This document shows positions 18,596 to 27,662 of a stretch of 64,000 bases of DNA, piece by piece; positions within the stretch are counted from its first letter, which is position 1; the number at the start of each line of letters is the position of its first letter. The DNA is from Paenibacillus tuaregi. Lineage in GTDB: Bacteria; Bacillota; Bacilli; Paenibacillales; Paenibacillaceae. The stretch covers positions 1,515,214-1,579,213 of the forward strand of contig NZ_LT575476.1 of NCBI RefSeq assembly GCF_900086655.1, written 5' to 3'. Made by a program: the position numbers and the translations under genes. The notes under the pieces were generated by a model, which was not told the origin of the DNA, ran no database searches, and saw only the letters and a program-made list of their open reading frames with translations.

Positions 18596-21500
18596 TTGAA
18601 GAAGGGAAAAGTCAGCAAACCGGTCAGAACCAGACCGCTCACATACCGGGAGGAAGATCCCGATTTCAATGAGCTAAGTTTGCTAGAAATGACCACCACT
18701 ACCCCAAAGTTAGAAACATCTGAGGTTGAGCTGCATCAGGCTCAAGCTGTTCTGGAGCCGGAGCAGATAAGCCCACCTCCTGAAAAAGTAAAGGGCCCTG
18801 TTAAGGAAGAAGCGAACCCGACTTTGAAGGAGGTACAGGAGAGGAAAGCAGTAGAGACCACTCCCGAGCTCCGGTCTGAACAGCCCGCAAGCAAGGAGGA
18901 AACGTGGACTCCCGTCCGCCATCCGGTTGTGTATACCGATGATATTATGAATGCATCGGTTACAGGTGAGAAAATTGCCCCATATACGATTGATTCGTCA
19001 AAAATCAAGTATGGCTCGGTAGGCACTGCCTGGTTGGCCGATTATGCGGTAACCAGCCTTAATATTGCCGAAGGGGCCGTAACCGGATCGAAGGTGGCTC
19101 CCGGCTCATTAACGGGCGAACACTTCGTGGATGGCTCCATCCAGGGGCATAAAATAGCTTCTGGGACTCTTAGCGGGGAGAAGATTCAGGACGGAAGCAT
19201 AACGGCGGAGAAGCTGGCGGATAAAGTCATCAGCTCAGATAAGCTTGCAGACGGTTCGATCGGCAGCCGCCATTTAAGCGGGGGTCTCATTACCTCAGAT
19301 CTGCTTCAAGACCAGGCGGTGACTTCTGAGAAAATTCGCAGCGGCTCCATCCAGTCGATTAATTTATCCAACGGAATTGTGGATACGTCCAAACTGAGTG
19401 ATTTATCTGTAACTGAGTCCAAGCTCCAAGACGGAGCAGTTACAGGGGAGAAGCTGAGGGAAGGCAGCGTAGAGGGGCGTCATCTGGCGCCGCATACGAT
19501 CACCTCCGATCATTTGGCGCCGGGGATTAATGCAAGCGGGCTTCTTGCGCCGGGAAGTGTGGGTGCTGTGGAGCTGGAGAGTGATGCGATTCACTCCCGG
19601 CATATTCAGGAGCAGGCTGTTGAATCGCGCCACATTGCACCCTACGCGCTGGATCGGACACATATCAAGCCGGGGATCATAGGCGCCGAGCAGATTGGGG
19701 AGGAGCAAGTTGAGAGCCGCCATATCGCGGATTTAAGCATCATTTCAACCAAGCTGGCCGATCAGTCTGTAGGCACGGCACAAATTGTAGAGCAATCTGT
19801 TACATCGTCCAAAATCGCGGATCAAAGCATCCTTGCTCATAAAATCGGCGATGAGGCCGTAATAACGAGACACATTGGGAAGAGTGCAATTCATAGTCCC
19901 CAGTTGGCGCCTGGGGCTGTTGGCTCTGAGCATCTTAAGCCGGACTCGGTCCAGGATAGACATATCACAGCCGGTGCGGTTCTGGAACGGCACATTCAGG
20001 AAGGGGCCGTGCATAGCGGTAAAATTGCACAGAAGGCTGTACTCGAGGAGCATTTAGCCGATGACTCGGTTGCCGTACGGCATATCCAGTCATTAAGCAT
20101 CACCGAAGGGAAGCTGGCGAATGCCAGTGTTACGGCGGATAAGCTCGCGCCAGCCGCGGTCCGCAGCGAGGCCATCAGCCGCCGGAGCATCACCTCGGAG
20201 CACATTGACTTCGAAGCCATTCATGAGGGGCACCTCGCCGAGAACAGTATAAGCAGCAGTGCTCTGCAGGAAAGAGCGGTGGGATCGCTTCACATTGAGG
20301 AGGGTTCGATTGGCACCGCTCACTTCGAGAGAGGTGCTGTAGATACCGCGGCTCTCCGGCATGGGGCTGTAACCACGGAGATTATTAACTCCGGGGCCAT
20401 TAAAGAGCACCATCTGTCCGCCGGTTCTGTGTTTCAGCATCATCTGCAGAACCATGCGGTCACTTCGTTGAAGCTGTCTCCTGAGAGTGTCTCTACGGAT
20501 AAGATCAATGATCTCGCCGTGACCTCGGGTAAGCTGGCGGAAGGAAGTGTGACAGCTTCTAAAATCTCGCAAGGCGCTATTCAGGCCGGACATTTGGCTC
20601 AGGGGTCTATCTATGCTGAAGCCATCGCGGAAGGCTCGGTTCAAGCCCGGCACCTGGCTCCAGAGTCAATCGGCCCAACGCATTTAGAGCGGGGAGCCGT
20701 CCAGGAAGCTCATCTGGCGGCAAGCTCGGTGACCGAGTCTTCGGTGAAAGAGGGAGCGATTACTTCAGGCAAAATTCAGGATGAAGCTGTCACTACGGTT
20801 CACTTGGCGGAAGGAAGTGTCACGTCCTCCAAAATCGCTTCAGGCAGCATTCAGACTCACCATTTGTCCCGGGAGCTGATTCAAGCAGATTCGCTTGCCG
20901 CTGGAGCCGTTCGGGCCATGCATCTTGCCGAGCAGACGATCAGCGCGAATCATCTGCAGGAGGGTGTGGTTCAGACGCGGCACCTGGCTCCCGAATCCGT
21001 GGGAACAGATCAGCTGAGCCCGGGGATCATCCAATCCCGTCATATAGCAGATACCTCAGTCGTGAGCAGACATATTGCACAGGGAGCTGTACATGGGGAG
21101 CATTTGGCTTCTGAGGCCATCTCAGCGGCAGCTCTGGAGAACGGCTCGGTCGGCTCCCAGAAGATCGCCGGGGAGGCTGTGCAGACTTTCCATCTGGCTG
21201 ATGAGAGCGTCACTTCATCCAAGCTGGCCGCAGGCAGTGTACTGAAGCAGCATTTATCCAAGGGATTAATTGCTTCTGAACTCCTGGCGGAGAAAGCGGT
21301 GCGGGCTGAGCATATTACGGCCGAATCAGTTGGCTCGAATCATTTGGCTTCGGGAGCGGTTGAGTCCAAGCATATCTCACAGGATGCCATTGGACCTGGA
21401 CATCTAACCGCAGGCTCCGTGCATACCGAGCATATCTCTCCCGGTTCGGTCAGAGCGGCTCATCTAGCGTCGGGTTCGGTACATGGCAGACATCTTGCTT

Positions 21501-24500
21501 CCGAGAGTATCTCCGGCTCTGTCCTTGAGAACGGGGCAATCACCTCTGAGAAGCTGGCGGAGGATGCGGTAAGTGCCCGGCATTTAGTTGAAGGCAGCGT
21601 GATTGCCTCCAAGATTGCCGAAGGAACGATCCAACCGCATCATTTATCTCCAAACCTGATCCAATCCAGATTTATCTCGGCCGCTGCTGTGCAGTCCGCT
21701 CATATTGCGCCAAATACGATTAGTTCAGAGCATATCCAGAACGGATCAATCCAGAATCCGCACCTTGCCCCGGAATCCGTAACAGAGTCCATTGTGCAGA
21801 ATGGCGCCATTACCTCCGGGAAGCTGGCAGAACAAGCGGTAAATACGTCCCATCTTGCAGAGGAGGGTATCATTGGTTCGAAAATCGCGCAGGAGGCCAT
21901 TGAGTCACGGCATCTTGTGGAAGGAGCTGTAACCGCCAAGTCTCTGGCTGAACAGGCGGTGAACTCCGGGCATATTGCCAGCGGCTCCATAAGAGCAGAC
22001 CATCTTCAGAGCGGGGTTATACATGATTACCATCTGGCGGAAGGCGCAGTTGGCGGAGCGGCTCTGAAGAACGGCACAGTCACATCTGACAAGATCGCCG
22101 AAGGCTCTGTTCAGCCTTCTCATCTGGCTGTTGACTCGGTAACCTCTGAGCATCTGCAGTCCGGATCAATTCAGGAGCATCATTTGGGTCCGCAGACGGT
22201 GTCGGGAAGCGCGCTTCAGAACCTGTCGGTCACTTCCGAGAAGCTGGCCCCGGGCTCTGTCCAATCCAAACAGTTGGCCGTTAGCTCGGTAGACAGCAGA
22301 CATATTGCCAAAGAAGCTATTGCATCCGGGCATATCCAACACGGTGTGGTGAGTAGAACGCATCTATCCCAGGAGATCCTTTCGGCAGGACTGCTTCCAG
22401 AGGGGGGGATTCGGGGAGTTCACCTTGATGACCAGAGTATTACCCGCCAGCACCTGACTGCCGGAAGTGTTGATGGAGACGTGCTGCAGAAAGAAGCCGT
22501 AACAAGCGAACATGTCGCTCCAGCATCCATCCAGGGCGTTCACTTGAATGAACAGAGCATCCAGTCGCATCATTTGGCGGAAGGCTCGGTGACTTCCCGT
22601 CACTTTGCTTCCGAGGGAATCTCCGGTGCCATCTTGGAGAATGGAACTGTAACTTCTGAGAAGCTGGCGGAGGATTCAGTGAGTGCCCGCCATTTGGTGG
22701 AAGAGAGCGTTACTCCTTCCAAGATTGCGGAGGGGGCAATCCAATCCTATCATCTATCTTCAGGTCTGATTCATTCTAGAGCCATCGCAGAAGGAGCAGT
22801 TCAACTCGAACATATTGCTTCACACGCAATTGGCCCGGATCATTTGCAGGAGGGTACAGTTCAGCGGCAGCATCTTGGACTTGATTCCGTGACAGAAGCA
22901 TCCATACAGGACGGGGCGGTTACCGCCGGGAAGCTCGCAGAAGGAGCGGTGAATACACGCCATTTGACTGACGAGAGTGTGAGCGGCTCGAAGATTGCGG
23001 AGGGAGCGATCCAACCTCACCATCTGTCAGAAGGAGCGGTAAGTGCGAGGTCCCTTGGCAAACAGGTGGTGACCTCCGAGCATATTGCTGGGAACTCGGT
23101 AGGAGCAGTCCATATCCAATCTGAGGCGGTCCAGCCTCACCATTTATCGGAAGGAGCCGTAACCGGCAAGTCGCTTGGCAAGCAGGCGGTGACCTCTGAG
23201 CATATCGCTGAGAACTCGCTAGGGGCGGACCATATTAAGCCTGAGGCGATCCACGGCTATCATTTGGTGGAAGGAGCGGTAGGGAGTGCTGTCTTACAGG
23301 AAGGGGCCGTTACTTCGGAAAAGTTAGCCGAGGATTCTGTGCAGGCTTATCATCTGGCTTCCGAATCCGTAACATCTGGGCATTTGCAAGCCGGTTCGAT
23401 TCTGGAGCAACACTTAGGTCCGCAGACGGTTACGGGAGCTGCACTTCAGAATTTATCGATTACTTCAGAGAAGCTCGCCCCAGGTTCCATTCAATCCAAG
23501 CACCTGACAACCAGCTCCATTGACAGCAGGCATATTGCTAAAGAATCGATTTCTTCGGGACATCTGCAGCATGGGGTGGTTGCTAAAGATCATTTATCTA
23601 AAGAGATACTCTCTGCAGGACTGCTGCCAGAGGGAGGAATTAAAGGCATTCATCTTGAAGATGAGAGCATTTCCCGGAAGCATCTGATCGCTGGCAGCGT
23701 GGACGGTGACGTGCTGCAGAAAGAAGCCATTTCGTCTGATCATATTTCACCGGTATCGATCCAGAGTTATCATTTGGCTGAGGAGAGTGTGCAGTCTCAT
23801 CACTTGGCGGAAGGTTCTATAGACTCCGCCCATATTGGCCCTGAGGCGATCCAAGATTATCATCTGTCAGATGGGGCGGTAAGCACGAGGTCGCTTGGCA
23901 AGCAGGTAGTGACCTCCGAACACATCGCTGAGAACTCGCTAGGGGCGGGCCATATTAAGCCTGAGGCGATCCAAGATTATCATCTGTCAGATGGGGCGGT
24001 AAGCGCGAGATCGCTTGGGAAACAGGTAGTGACCTCCGAACATATCGCTGAGAATTCGCTGGGGGCGGACCATATTAAGCCTGAGGCGGTCCACGGCTAT
24101 CATTTGGTGGAAGGAGCAGTAGGAAGTGCTGCCTTACAGGAAGGGGCTGTCACTTCGGAAAAGTTAGCCGAAGGTTCTGTGCAGGCTTATCATCTGGCTT
24201 CTAATTCCGTGACTTCTGAGCATTTGCAAGCCGGTTCGATTCTGGAGCATCATTTGGGTCCACAGGCGATTGCGGGAAGCACACTTCAGAACCTGTCGAT
24301 TACTTCAGAGAAGCTCGCCTCGGGTTCCGTTCATTCCAAACACCTGGTCGTCAACTCCGTTGACAGCCGGCATATTGCCAAAGAGGCGGTAACTTCGGGG
24401 CATTTACAGCATGGGGTGATTGCTAAAGAGCACTTATCTAATGAGATACTTTCGGAAGGACTGCTGCCAGAGGGAGGAATTAAAGGCATTCATCTTGAGG

Positions 24501-25000
24501 ATGAGAGCATTTCCCGGCAGCATTTGAAAGCAGAGAGTGTGGATGGTGATGTGCTGCAAAAAGAAACCGTCTCGTCTGATCATATTTGCCCGGTATCCAT
24601 CCAGAGTTATCATTTGGCTGAGGAGAGTGTGCAGTCCCATCATTTGGCGGAAGGTTCTGTGACTTCACGACATCTGGATGTGGGGAGCATCGGGCTTGAC
24701 CAGCTTGCTGTTACACCGGTGCAGAGCCGAAAAGGGGTCCACGCCCTTCAGCAGTTCGGCATGACCGTATTCCTGATGCAGGGCCGGGAGAATCATGTGG
24801 AATTAATGATTAAGTTTGAAGAGCCGTTTGGCGACCAGAATTATACGCTGGTGGCGATGACGAATCAGCCGACCATTCACGCTTCTTTGAAGTCCCGGAC
24901 GCCTGAAGCGGCGGTCCTTGAGCTGACACGCCAGCCAGGAAGCCCGCAAAATTATGGGTTCGTGAATTGGATAGCCATCGGGAATGTTAACGGAATTTAA
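18596..25000 (+). CDS. Giant decapeptide-repeat protein with WIAG-tail-like C-terminus
   Basis: A 2134-aa protein of unknown function. Three parts can be seen. Residues 1 to about 120 are hydrophilic, rich in Glu, Lys, Pro and Thr, with no signal peptide or membrane segment. About 192 tandem ten-residue units follow, loosely [SAT]-[VIL]-x-[SG]-x-[HK]-[LI]-A-x-[GE], nearly free of Cys and aromatic residues other than Tyr/Phe. The last 95 or so residues are non-repetitive and end NYGFVNWIAIGNVNG, which I recall as the WIAG-tail domain of Bacillus/Paenibacillus repeat proteins. Start: TTG at 18596 follows a GGAAGGAGAG site; the longer GTG frame at 18530 lies before the likely transcription start. 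Similar SVTSxKIADGS repeats occur in phage tail fibres and spore or surface filaments, so a rigid fibrous structure is an inference only. Confidence 0.85.
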   Translation: MKKGKVSKPVRTRPLTYREEDPDFNELSLLEMTTTTPKLETSEVELHQAQAVLEPEQISPPPEKVKGPVKEEANPTLKEVQERKAVETTPELRSEQPASKEETWTPVRHPVVYTDDIMNASVTGEKIAPYTIDSSKIKYGSVGTAWLADYAVTSLNIAEGAVTGSKVAPGSLTGEHFVDGSIQGHKIASGTLSGEKIQDGSITAEKLADKVISSDKLADGSIGSRHLSGGLITSDLLQDQAVTSEKIRSGSIQSINLSNGIVDTSKLSDLSVTESKLQDGAVTGEKLREGSVEGRHLAPHTITSDHLAPGINASGLLAPGSVGAVELESDAIHSRHIQEQAVESRHIAPYALDRTHIKPGIIGAEQIGEEQVESRHIADLSIISTKLADQSVGTAQIVEQSVTSSKIADQSILAHKIGDEAVITRHIGKSAIHSPQLAPGAVGSEHLKPDSVQDRHITAGAVLERHIQEGAVHSGKIAQKAVLEEHLADDSVAVRHIQSLSITEGKLANASVTADKLAPAAVRSEAISRRSITSEHIDFEAIHEGHLAENSISSSALQERAVGSLHIEEGSIGTAHFERGAVDTAALRHGAVTTEIINSGAIKEHHLSAGSVFQHHLQNHAVTSLKLSPESVSTDKINDLAVTSGKLAEGSVTASKISQGAIQAGHLAQGSIYAEAIAEGSVQARHLAPESIGPTHLERGAVQEAHLAASSVTESSVKEGAITSGKIQDEAVTTVHLAEGSVTSSKIASGSIQTHHLSRELIQADSLAAGAVRAMHLAEQTISANHLQEGVVQTRHLAPESVGTDQLSPGIIQSRHIADTSVVSRHIAQGAVHGEHLASEAISAAALENGSVGSQKIAGEAVQTFHLADESVTSSKLAAGSVLKQHLSKGLIASELLAEKAVRAEHITAESVGSNHLASGAVESKHISQDAIGPGHLTAGSVHTEHISPGSVRAAHLASGSVHGRHLASESISGSVLENGAITSEKLAEDAVSARHLVEGSVIASKIAEGTIQPHHLSPNLIQSRFISAAAVQSAHIAPNTISSEHIQNGSIQNPHLAPESVTESIVQNGAITSGKLAEQAVNTSHLAEEGIIGSKIAQEAIESRHLVEGAVTAKSLAEQAVNSGHIASGSIRADHLQSGVIHDYHLAEGAVGGAALKNGTVTSDKIAEGSVQPSHLAVDSVTSEHLQSGSIQEHHLGPQTVSGSALQNLSVTSEKLAPGSVQSKQLAVSSVDSRHIAKEAIASGHIQHGVVSRTHLSQEILSAGLLPEGGIRGVHLDDQSITRQHLTAGSVDGDVLQKEAVTSEHVAPASIQGVHLNEQSIQSHHLAEGSVTSRHFASEGISGAILENGTVTSEKLAEDSVSARHLVEESVTPSKIAEGAIQSYHLSSGLIHSRAIAEGAVQLEHIASHAIGPDHLQEGTVQRQHLGLDSVTEASIQDGAVTAGKLAEGAVNTRHLTDESVSGSKIAEGAIQPHHLSEGAVSARSLGKQVVTSEHIAGNSVGAVHIQSEAVQPHHLSEGAVTGKSLGKQAVTSEHIAENSLGADHIKPEAIHGYHLVEGAVGSAVLQEGAVTSEKLAEDSVQAYHLASESVTSGHLQAGSILEQHLGPQTVTGAALQNLSITSEKLAPGSIQSKHLTTSSIDSRHIAKESISSGHLQHGVVAKDHLSKEILSAGLLPEGGIKGIHLEDESISRKHLIAGSVDGDVLQKEAISSDHISPVSIQSYHLAEESVQSHHLAEGSIDSAHIGPEAIQDYHLSDGAVSTRSLGKQVVTSEHIAENSLGAGHIKPEAIQDYHLSDGAVSARSLGKQVVTSEHIAENSLGADHIKPEAVHGYHLVEGAVGSAALQEGAVTSEKLAEGSVQAYHLASNSVTSEHLQAGSILEHHLGPQAIAGSTLQNLSITSEKLASGSVHSKHLVVNSVDSRHIAKEAVTSGHLQHGVIAKEHLSNEILSEGLLPEGGIKGIHLEDESISRQHLKAESVDGDVLQKETVSSDHICPVSIQSYHLAEESVQSHHLAEGSVTSRHLDVGSIGLDQLAVTPVQSRKGVHALQQFGMTVFLMQGRENHVELMIKFEEPFGDQNYTLVAMTNQPTIHASLKSRTPEAAVLELTRQPGSPQNYGFVNWIAIGNVNGI
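18956..24715 (+). repeat. 192 in-frame 30-bp coding repeats
   Basis: From the first unit (SVTGEKIAPY at 18956) to the last clear one (SIGLDQLAVT, 24686-24715) the distance is an exact multiple of 30 bp, and every unit I checked along the way stays in the same register. DNA of neighbouring units is diverged, but larger blocks are near copies. Copies of GDVLQKE lie at about 22481, 23711 and 24551 (offsets 1230 and 840 bp, or 41 and 28 units). A 120-bp tandem duplication is visible at 23821-24060. Confidence 0.93.
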
Positions 25001-25129
25001 GAAATTGTCACAATTTAAAAGGCTTGCTCCGGACCGCTAAAATCGGCCAGGGGTAAGCCCTTTAACATGTCATGGCCAATTTTCCCAGATATATTTGGAA
25101 TATAGTATATATTTATCCTCCTATAACGC

Positions 25130-25158
25130 TTGACGAACAGCCGTTTAATATCTAGAAT
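25130..25158 (+). promoter_or_regulatory. Sigma-A promoter of bdbD-bdbC
   Basis: TTGACG (25130-25135), 17 bp, TAGAAT (25153-25158). It predicts a transcript starting near 25165. Confidence 0.7.
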
Positions 25159-25194
25159 TTGTGGCAGTATACCATAAAGAAAGAGGGGATTACA

Positions 25195-25929
25195 CTGCAG
25201 CCCAAAAAGAAAAATACAACTCTGAACCAACGCAAGCTGGAGCAGCAAAAGCAGAAACAAAGAATGAAACGTCTCATCTGGTTCTCCTCTGTGGCGGTCC
25301 TTTTAATTCTGATTATTGTAGTGATTGGTCTTAATCCCAAGTCGTCCAGCACCTCTGCAAAAGGGGAATTCCCTTATGACAAGCTGCCGGTGCTTGGCAG
25401 CAAGGATGCCAAGGTCAAGATTGTGGAGTTCGGGGACTATCAGTGTCCGGCATGTAAGGAGTTTACTGAGCAGGTTAAGCCTCAGCTTAAGAAGGATTAC
25501 ATTGATAAAGGGTTGGTATCCTTCTACTTTATGAACTTCTCCTTCATCGGGGCAGGCAAAAATCCGGATGAATCCAATCTGGCTGCCTTGGCGGCACAGG
25601 CGGTATATCACCAGAGCAATGATGCGTTCTGGACATATTATGACGCACTGTACCGGGAACAGGGAGCAGAGAACAGCGGGCGGATTACCCCAGCCTATCT
25701 GGTTGATCTGGCCAAGCGGGAGAATCTGCAGATTGACTACACGAAGCTTCAGCAGGATATTGAGAAACAAACCTATCAAAACGAAGTGGACGAGCACAAT
25801 GCTAAGACTGATGAGCTGGGTCTTAAATACTCGCCAACAGTCTATATCAACGATACGCAGTATTCAGGCGACTACAAGGACTACAGCAGTCTGAAGCAGG
25901 CGGTCGACAAAGCGTTGGCGGGTGAATAA
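25195..25929 (+). CDS. bdbD: Thiol-disulfide oxidoreductase BdbD (DsbA-like)
   Basis: An extracytoplasmic oxidase that introduces disulfides into exported proteins. A Lys/Gln-rich N-terminus is followed by one membrane anchor (LIWFSSVAVLLILIIVVIGL), then a thioredoxin/DsbA fold with the redox motif CPAC (Cys84 and Cys87) and the cis-Pro region LKYSPTVYIND. The frame is open from GTG 25159, but that codon precedes the predicted transcript. CTG at 25195 is correctly spaced after AAGAGGGG and gives 244 aa, so I prefer this rare start. bdbC follows after 1 bp, forming the DsbA/DsbB-like pair. Confidence 0.87.
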   Translation: MQPKKKNTTLNQRKLEQQKQKQRMKRLIWFSSVAVLLILIIVVIGLNPKSSSTSAKGEFPYDKLPVLGSKDAKVKIVEFGDYQCPACKEFTEQVKPQLKKDYIDKGLVSFYFMNFSFIGAGKNPDESNLAALAAQAVYHQSNDAFWTYYDALYREQGAENSGRITPAYLVDLAKRENLQIDYTKLQQDIEKQTYQNEVDEHNAKTDELGLKYSPTVYINDTQYSGDYKDYSSLKQAVDKALAGE

Positions 25930-25930
25930 T

Positions 25931-26416
25931 ATGAGCAGGCAGCCGGGGAATTCCATCATCAGAGAGTACAGCTTATATCTGGCCTGGCTAGTGGCCTTGG
26001 TCGCCACAGCCAGCAGTCTGTATCTGAGTGAAGTTATGCTTTTTGAACCGTGCCGGCTGTGCTGGTTCCAGCGGATATTCATGTATCCGCAGGTCATCCT
26101 CCTGGGAATTGCGGCTTACCGTGATGACCGGAGCATTATCCGGTATACACTTCCGCTCAATATTATTGGTGGACTCATTGCGCTGTTCCATTACGCTGAA
26201 CAGAAAATTCCCGGATTGTCTGACATCGCACCCTGCCGCGTAGGCGTTCCGTGTAATGTGGATTATCTGGATTGGTTTGGTTTTATTACCATTCCTCTCA
26301 TGGCTCTGGTTGCTTTCATCTTGATTACGATATTCCTGCTGATCGGCAGGGAGAAGCCTGAGGAAGAGGAACTGCTGGAGGAAGACAGCGAGTATAACAA
26401 AGCAGAGAGCCTGTAA
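25931..26416 (+). CDS. bdbC: Disulfide bond formation protein BdbC (DsbB-like)
   Basis: A membrane quinone reductase that re-oxidises BdbD. The 161-aa protein has four hydrophobic segments. Between segments it carries the first redox pair EPCRLCWFQR (Cys41, Cys44) and a second pair in APCRVGVPCN, as in DsbB/BdbC. The C-terminal tail is acidic. ATG 25931 lies 1 bp after bdbD; an overlapping GTG at 25922 is possible. A terminator includes the stop codon. Confidence 0.92.
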   Translation: MSRQPGNSIIREYSLYLAWLVALVATASSLYLSEVMLFEPCRLCWFQRIFMYPQVILLGIAAYRDDRSIIRYTLPLNIIGGLIALFHYAEQKIPGLSDIAPCRVGVPCNVDYLDWFGFITIPLMALVAFILITIFLLIGREKPEEEELLEEDSEYNKAESL

Positions 26417-26432
26417 CAGGCTCTCTTTTTTT
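26405..26432 (+). terminator. Terminator of bdbDC
   Basis: GAGAGCCTG-TAA-CAGGCTCTC, a perfect 9-bp stem whose loop is the bdbC stop codon, followed by seven T. Confidence 0.95.
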
Positions 26433-26462
26433 ATATCTACATTTTAAAAGTACGGTTCCCGG

Positions 26463-27446
26463 TTATTTGCTTCCCTTAAGTGTCCGGCCAATCAGCACCT
26501 CCGGATTTCCTTCAAAGCGGACCAGCCGTGATTTGCCTTCGGTAAACAAGGGATGATCCGAAACTTGGAAGTGAAGGTGAGGCTCGCTGGAATTTCCGGA
26601 GTTTCCGCATAAGGCGAGAAGATCCCCTTTTTTTACTATGTCGCCCTTACTCACCTTCACAGACCCTTTCTTCAGGTGGGCAAGCAGGCTGTACTCTCCA
26701 TGGCCGTGGTCTATTACCACGTGGTTGCCCTCAGGTGGATTATCCGGATTGGTGGTCCCCACCGGGAAATTATCCTCATACTCGTCCACGGCCTCAACTA
26801 CTGTACCCTCCTTCGGAGCAATAATGTCCTGTGCAAAGGCAAAGTAACTTTCATTTTTCTTCGGATCTCCTTTGTAGGAATAGTTGTTAACGGCTTTAAC
26901 CAAATCGGCAGCATAACGCTGCGCAGGGATTGCATAGTGGTAATTGACCAGCACATTGGTCCCTCCCCAGAATACGAACCAGTCGCCTTTGAACGGAAGG
27001 CTGTAGACGTTCTTGGTCAGATCTTTGGCAGCTTTCTTCTCACTTGGCAGCTCGGATTGAACAATGAAACTGGAAATTTGTTTACTGGAATTATAGATGA
27101 CCTGATAGCCCTTGGTCTTATCCTGGCTTAGCCCAATGGCGGCCAACACCCCGTTCAGACGATATCTGATTTCGGGTCTGTAAGTCACGATTCCTTTATG
27201 GAATTGGGTCATCAGTTTTTTGAACTCCTCTTTAGGGACCTCTTTCTGCAGTTCCTTAGTCATCCTGGAGTATACCCAATCGAATCTTCCTTTAAGGAGG
27301 GCTGGGGCTAGCTGGTCGGGTGAGATTGAGGCTGAGCTTGCAACCAAAGCGGCCGCTTCGACCTTCTCTTGATTCCTGAACGAAAATGCCGCAGCGAAGA
27401 CAAGCAGCAGGGCTGTGGGAGCGATAAACCAATAGACGGGTTTCAT
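26463..27446 (-). CDS. Membrane-anchored M23-family peptidase-like protein
   Basis: A 327-aa cell-envelope protein. Residues 6-24 are an N-terminal signal or anchor (VYWFIAPTALLLVFAAAF). Residues about 45-150 form a DUF3887-like domain (QLAPALLKGRFDWVYSRMTKELQ). The C-terminal M23 (LytM-like) domain has GNHVVIDHGHGEYSLLAHL and GNSGNSSEPHLHFQV. M23 enzymes cut peptidoglycan peptides. The usual first zinc ligand (H-x-x-x-D) reads QRYAAD here, with Asp kept but His absent, so activity is uncertain. It is divergent from a two-component system; the shared region carries 11-bp-spaced direct repeats. Confidence 0.82.
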   Translation of the reverse strand: MKPVYWFIAPTALLLVFAAAFSFRNQEKVEAAALVASSASISPDQLAPALLKGRFDWVYSRMTKELQKEVPKEEFKKLMTQFHKGIVTYRPEIRYRLNGVLAAIGLSQDKTKGYQVIYNSSKQISSFIVQSELPSEKKAAKDLTKNVYSLPFKGDWFVFWGGTNVLVNYHYAIPAQRYAADLVKAVNNYSYKGDPKKNESYFAFAQDIIAPKEGTVVEAVDEYEDNFPVGTTNPDNPPEGNHVVIDHGHGEYSLLAHLKKGSVKVSKGDIVKKGDLLALCGNSGNSSEPHLHFQVSDHPLFTEGKSRLVRFEGNPEVLIGRTLKGSK

Positions 27447-27546
27447 AAAGATGTATTCCTCACTTTCTAAATGGTCTGTTATAGGTCAAGGAGACCCATG
27501 TGTGTTCCCATCATAAACATACAGCCTTACCAGGGGTTGAATGGAG

Positions 27547-27595
27547 ACTTAAAGTAAACTTAATTCGTCCTGAGAAGAGTTAAGCTTAAGTTAAG
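27547..27595. promoter_or_regulatory. Paired direct repeats, likely OmpR-type regulator operator
   Basis: ACTTAA at 27547 and 27558 and GTTAAG at 27579 and 27590 form two direct repeats, each with an 11-bp period and facing each other. An 11-bp period is typical of winged-helix response regulators binding one face of DNA. The site lies between the divergent M23 gene and the response regulator gene. Confidence 0.5.
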
Positions 27596-27662
27596 ACTCA
27601 TAGAGTTCCAAGCCTCTTGGGGAGGATGCTAAAATATGGGGAGAGAGGAAGTGTGTAATTTG

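Noticed and set aside
18956..24715. Regular 30-bp repeats resembling a CRISPR or satellite array
   Set aside because: Units are continuous coding sequence without spacers, they vary at nearly every position, and no cas genes are present.
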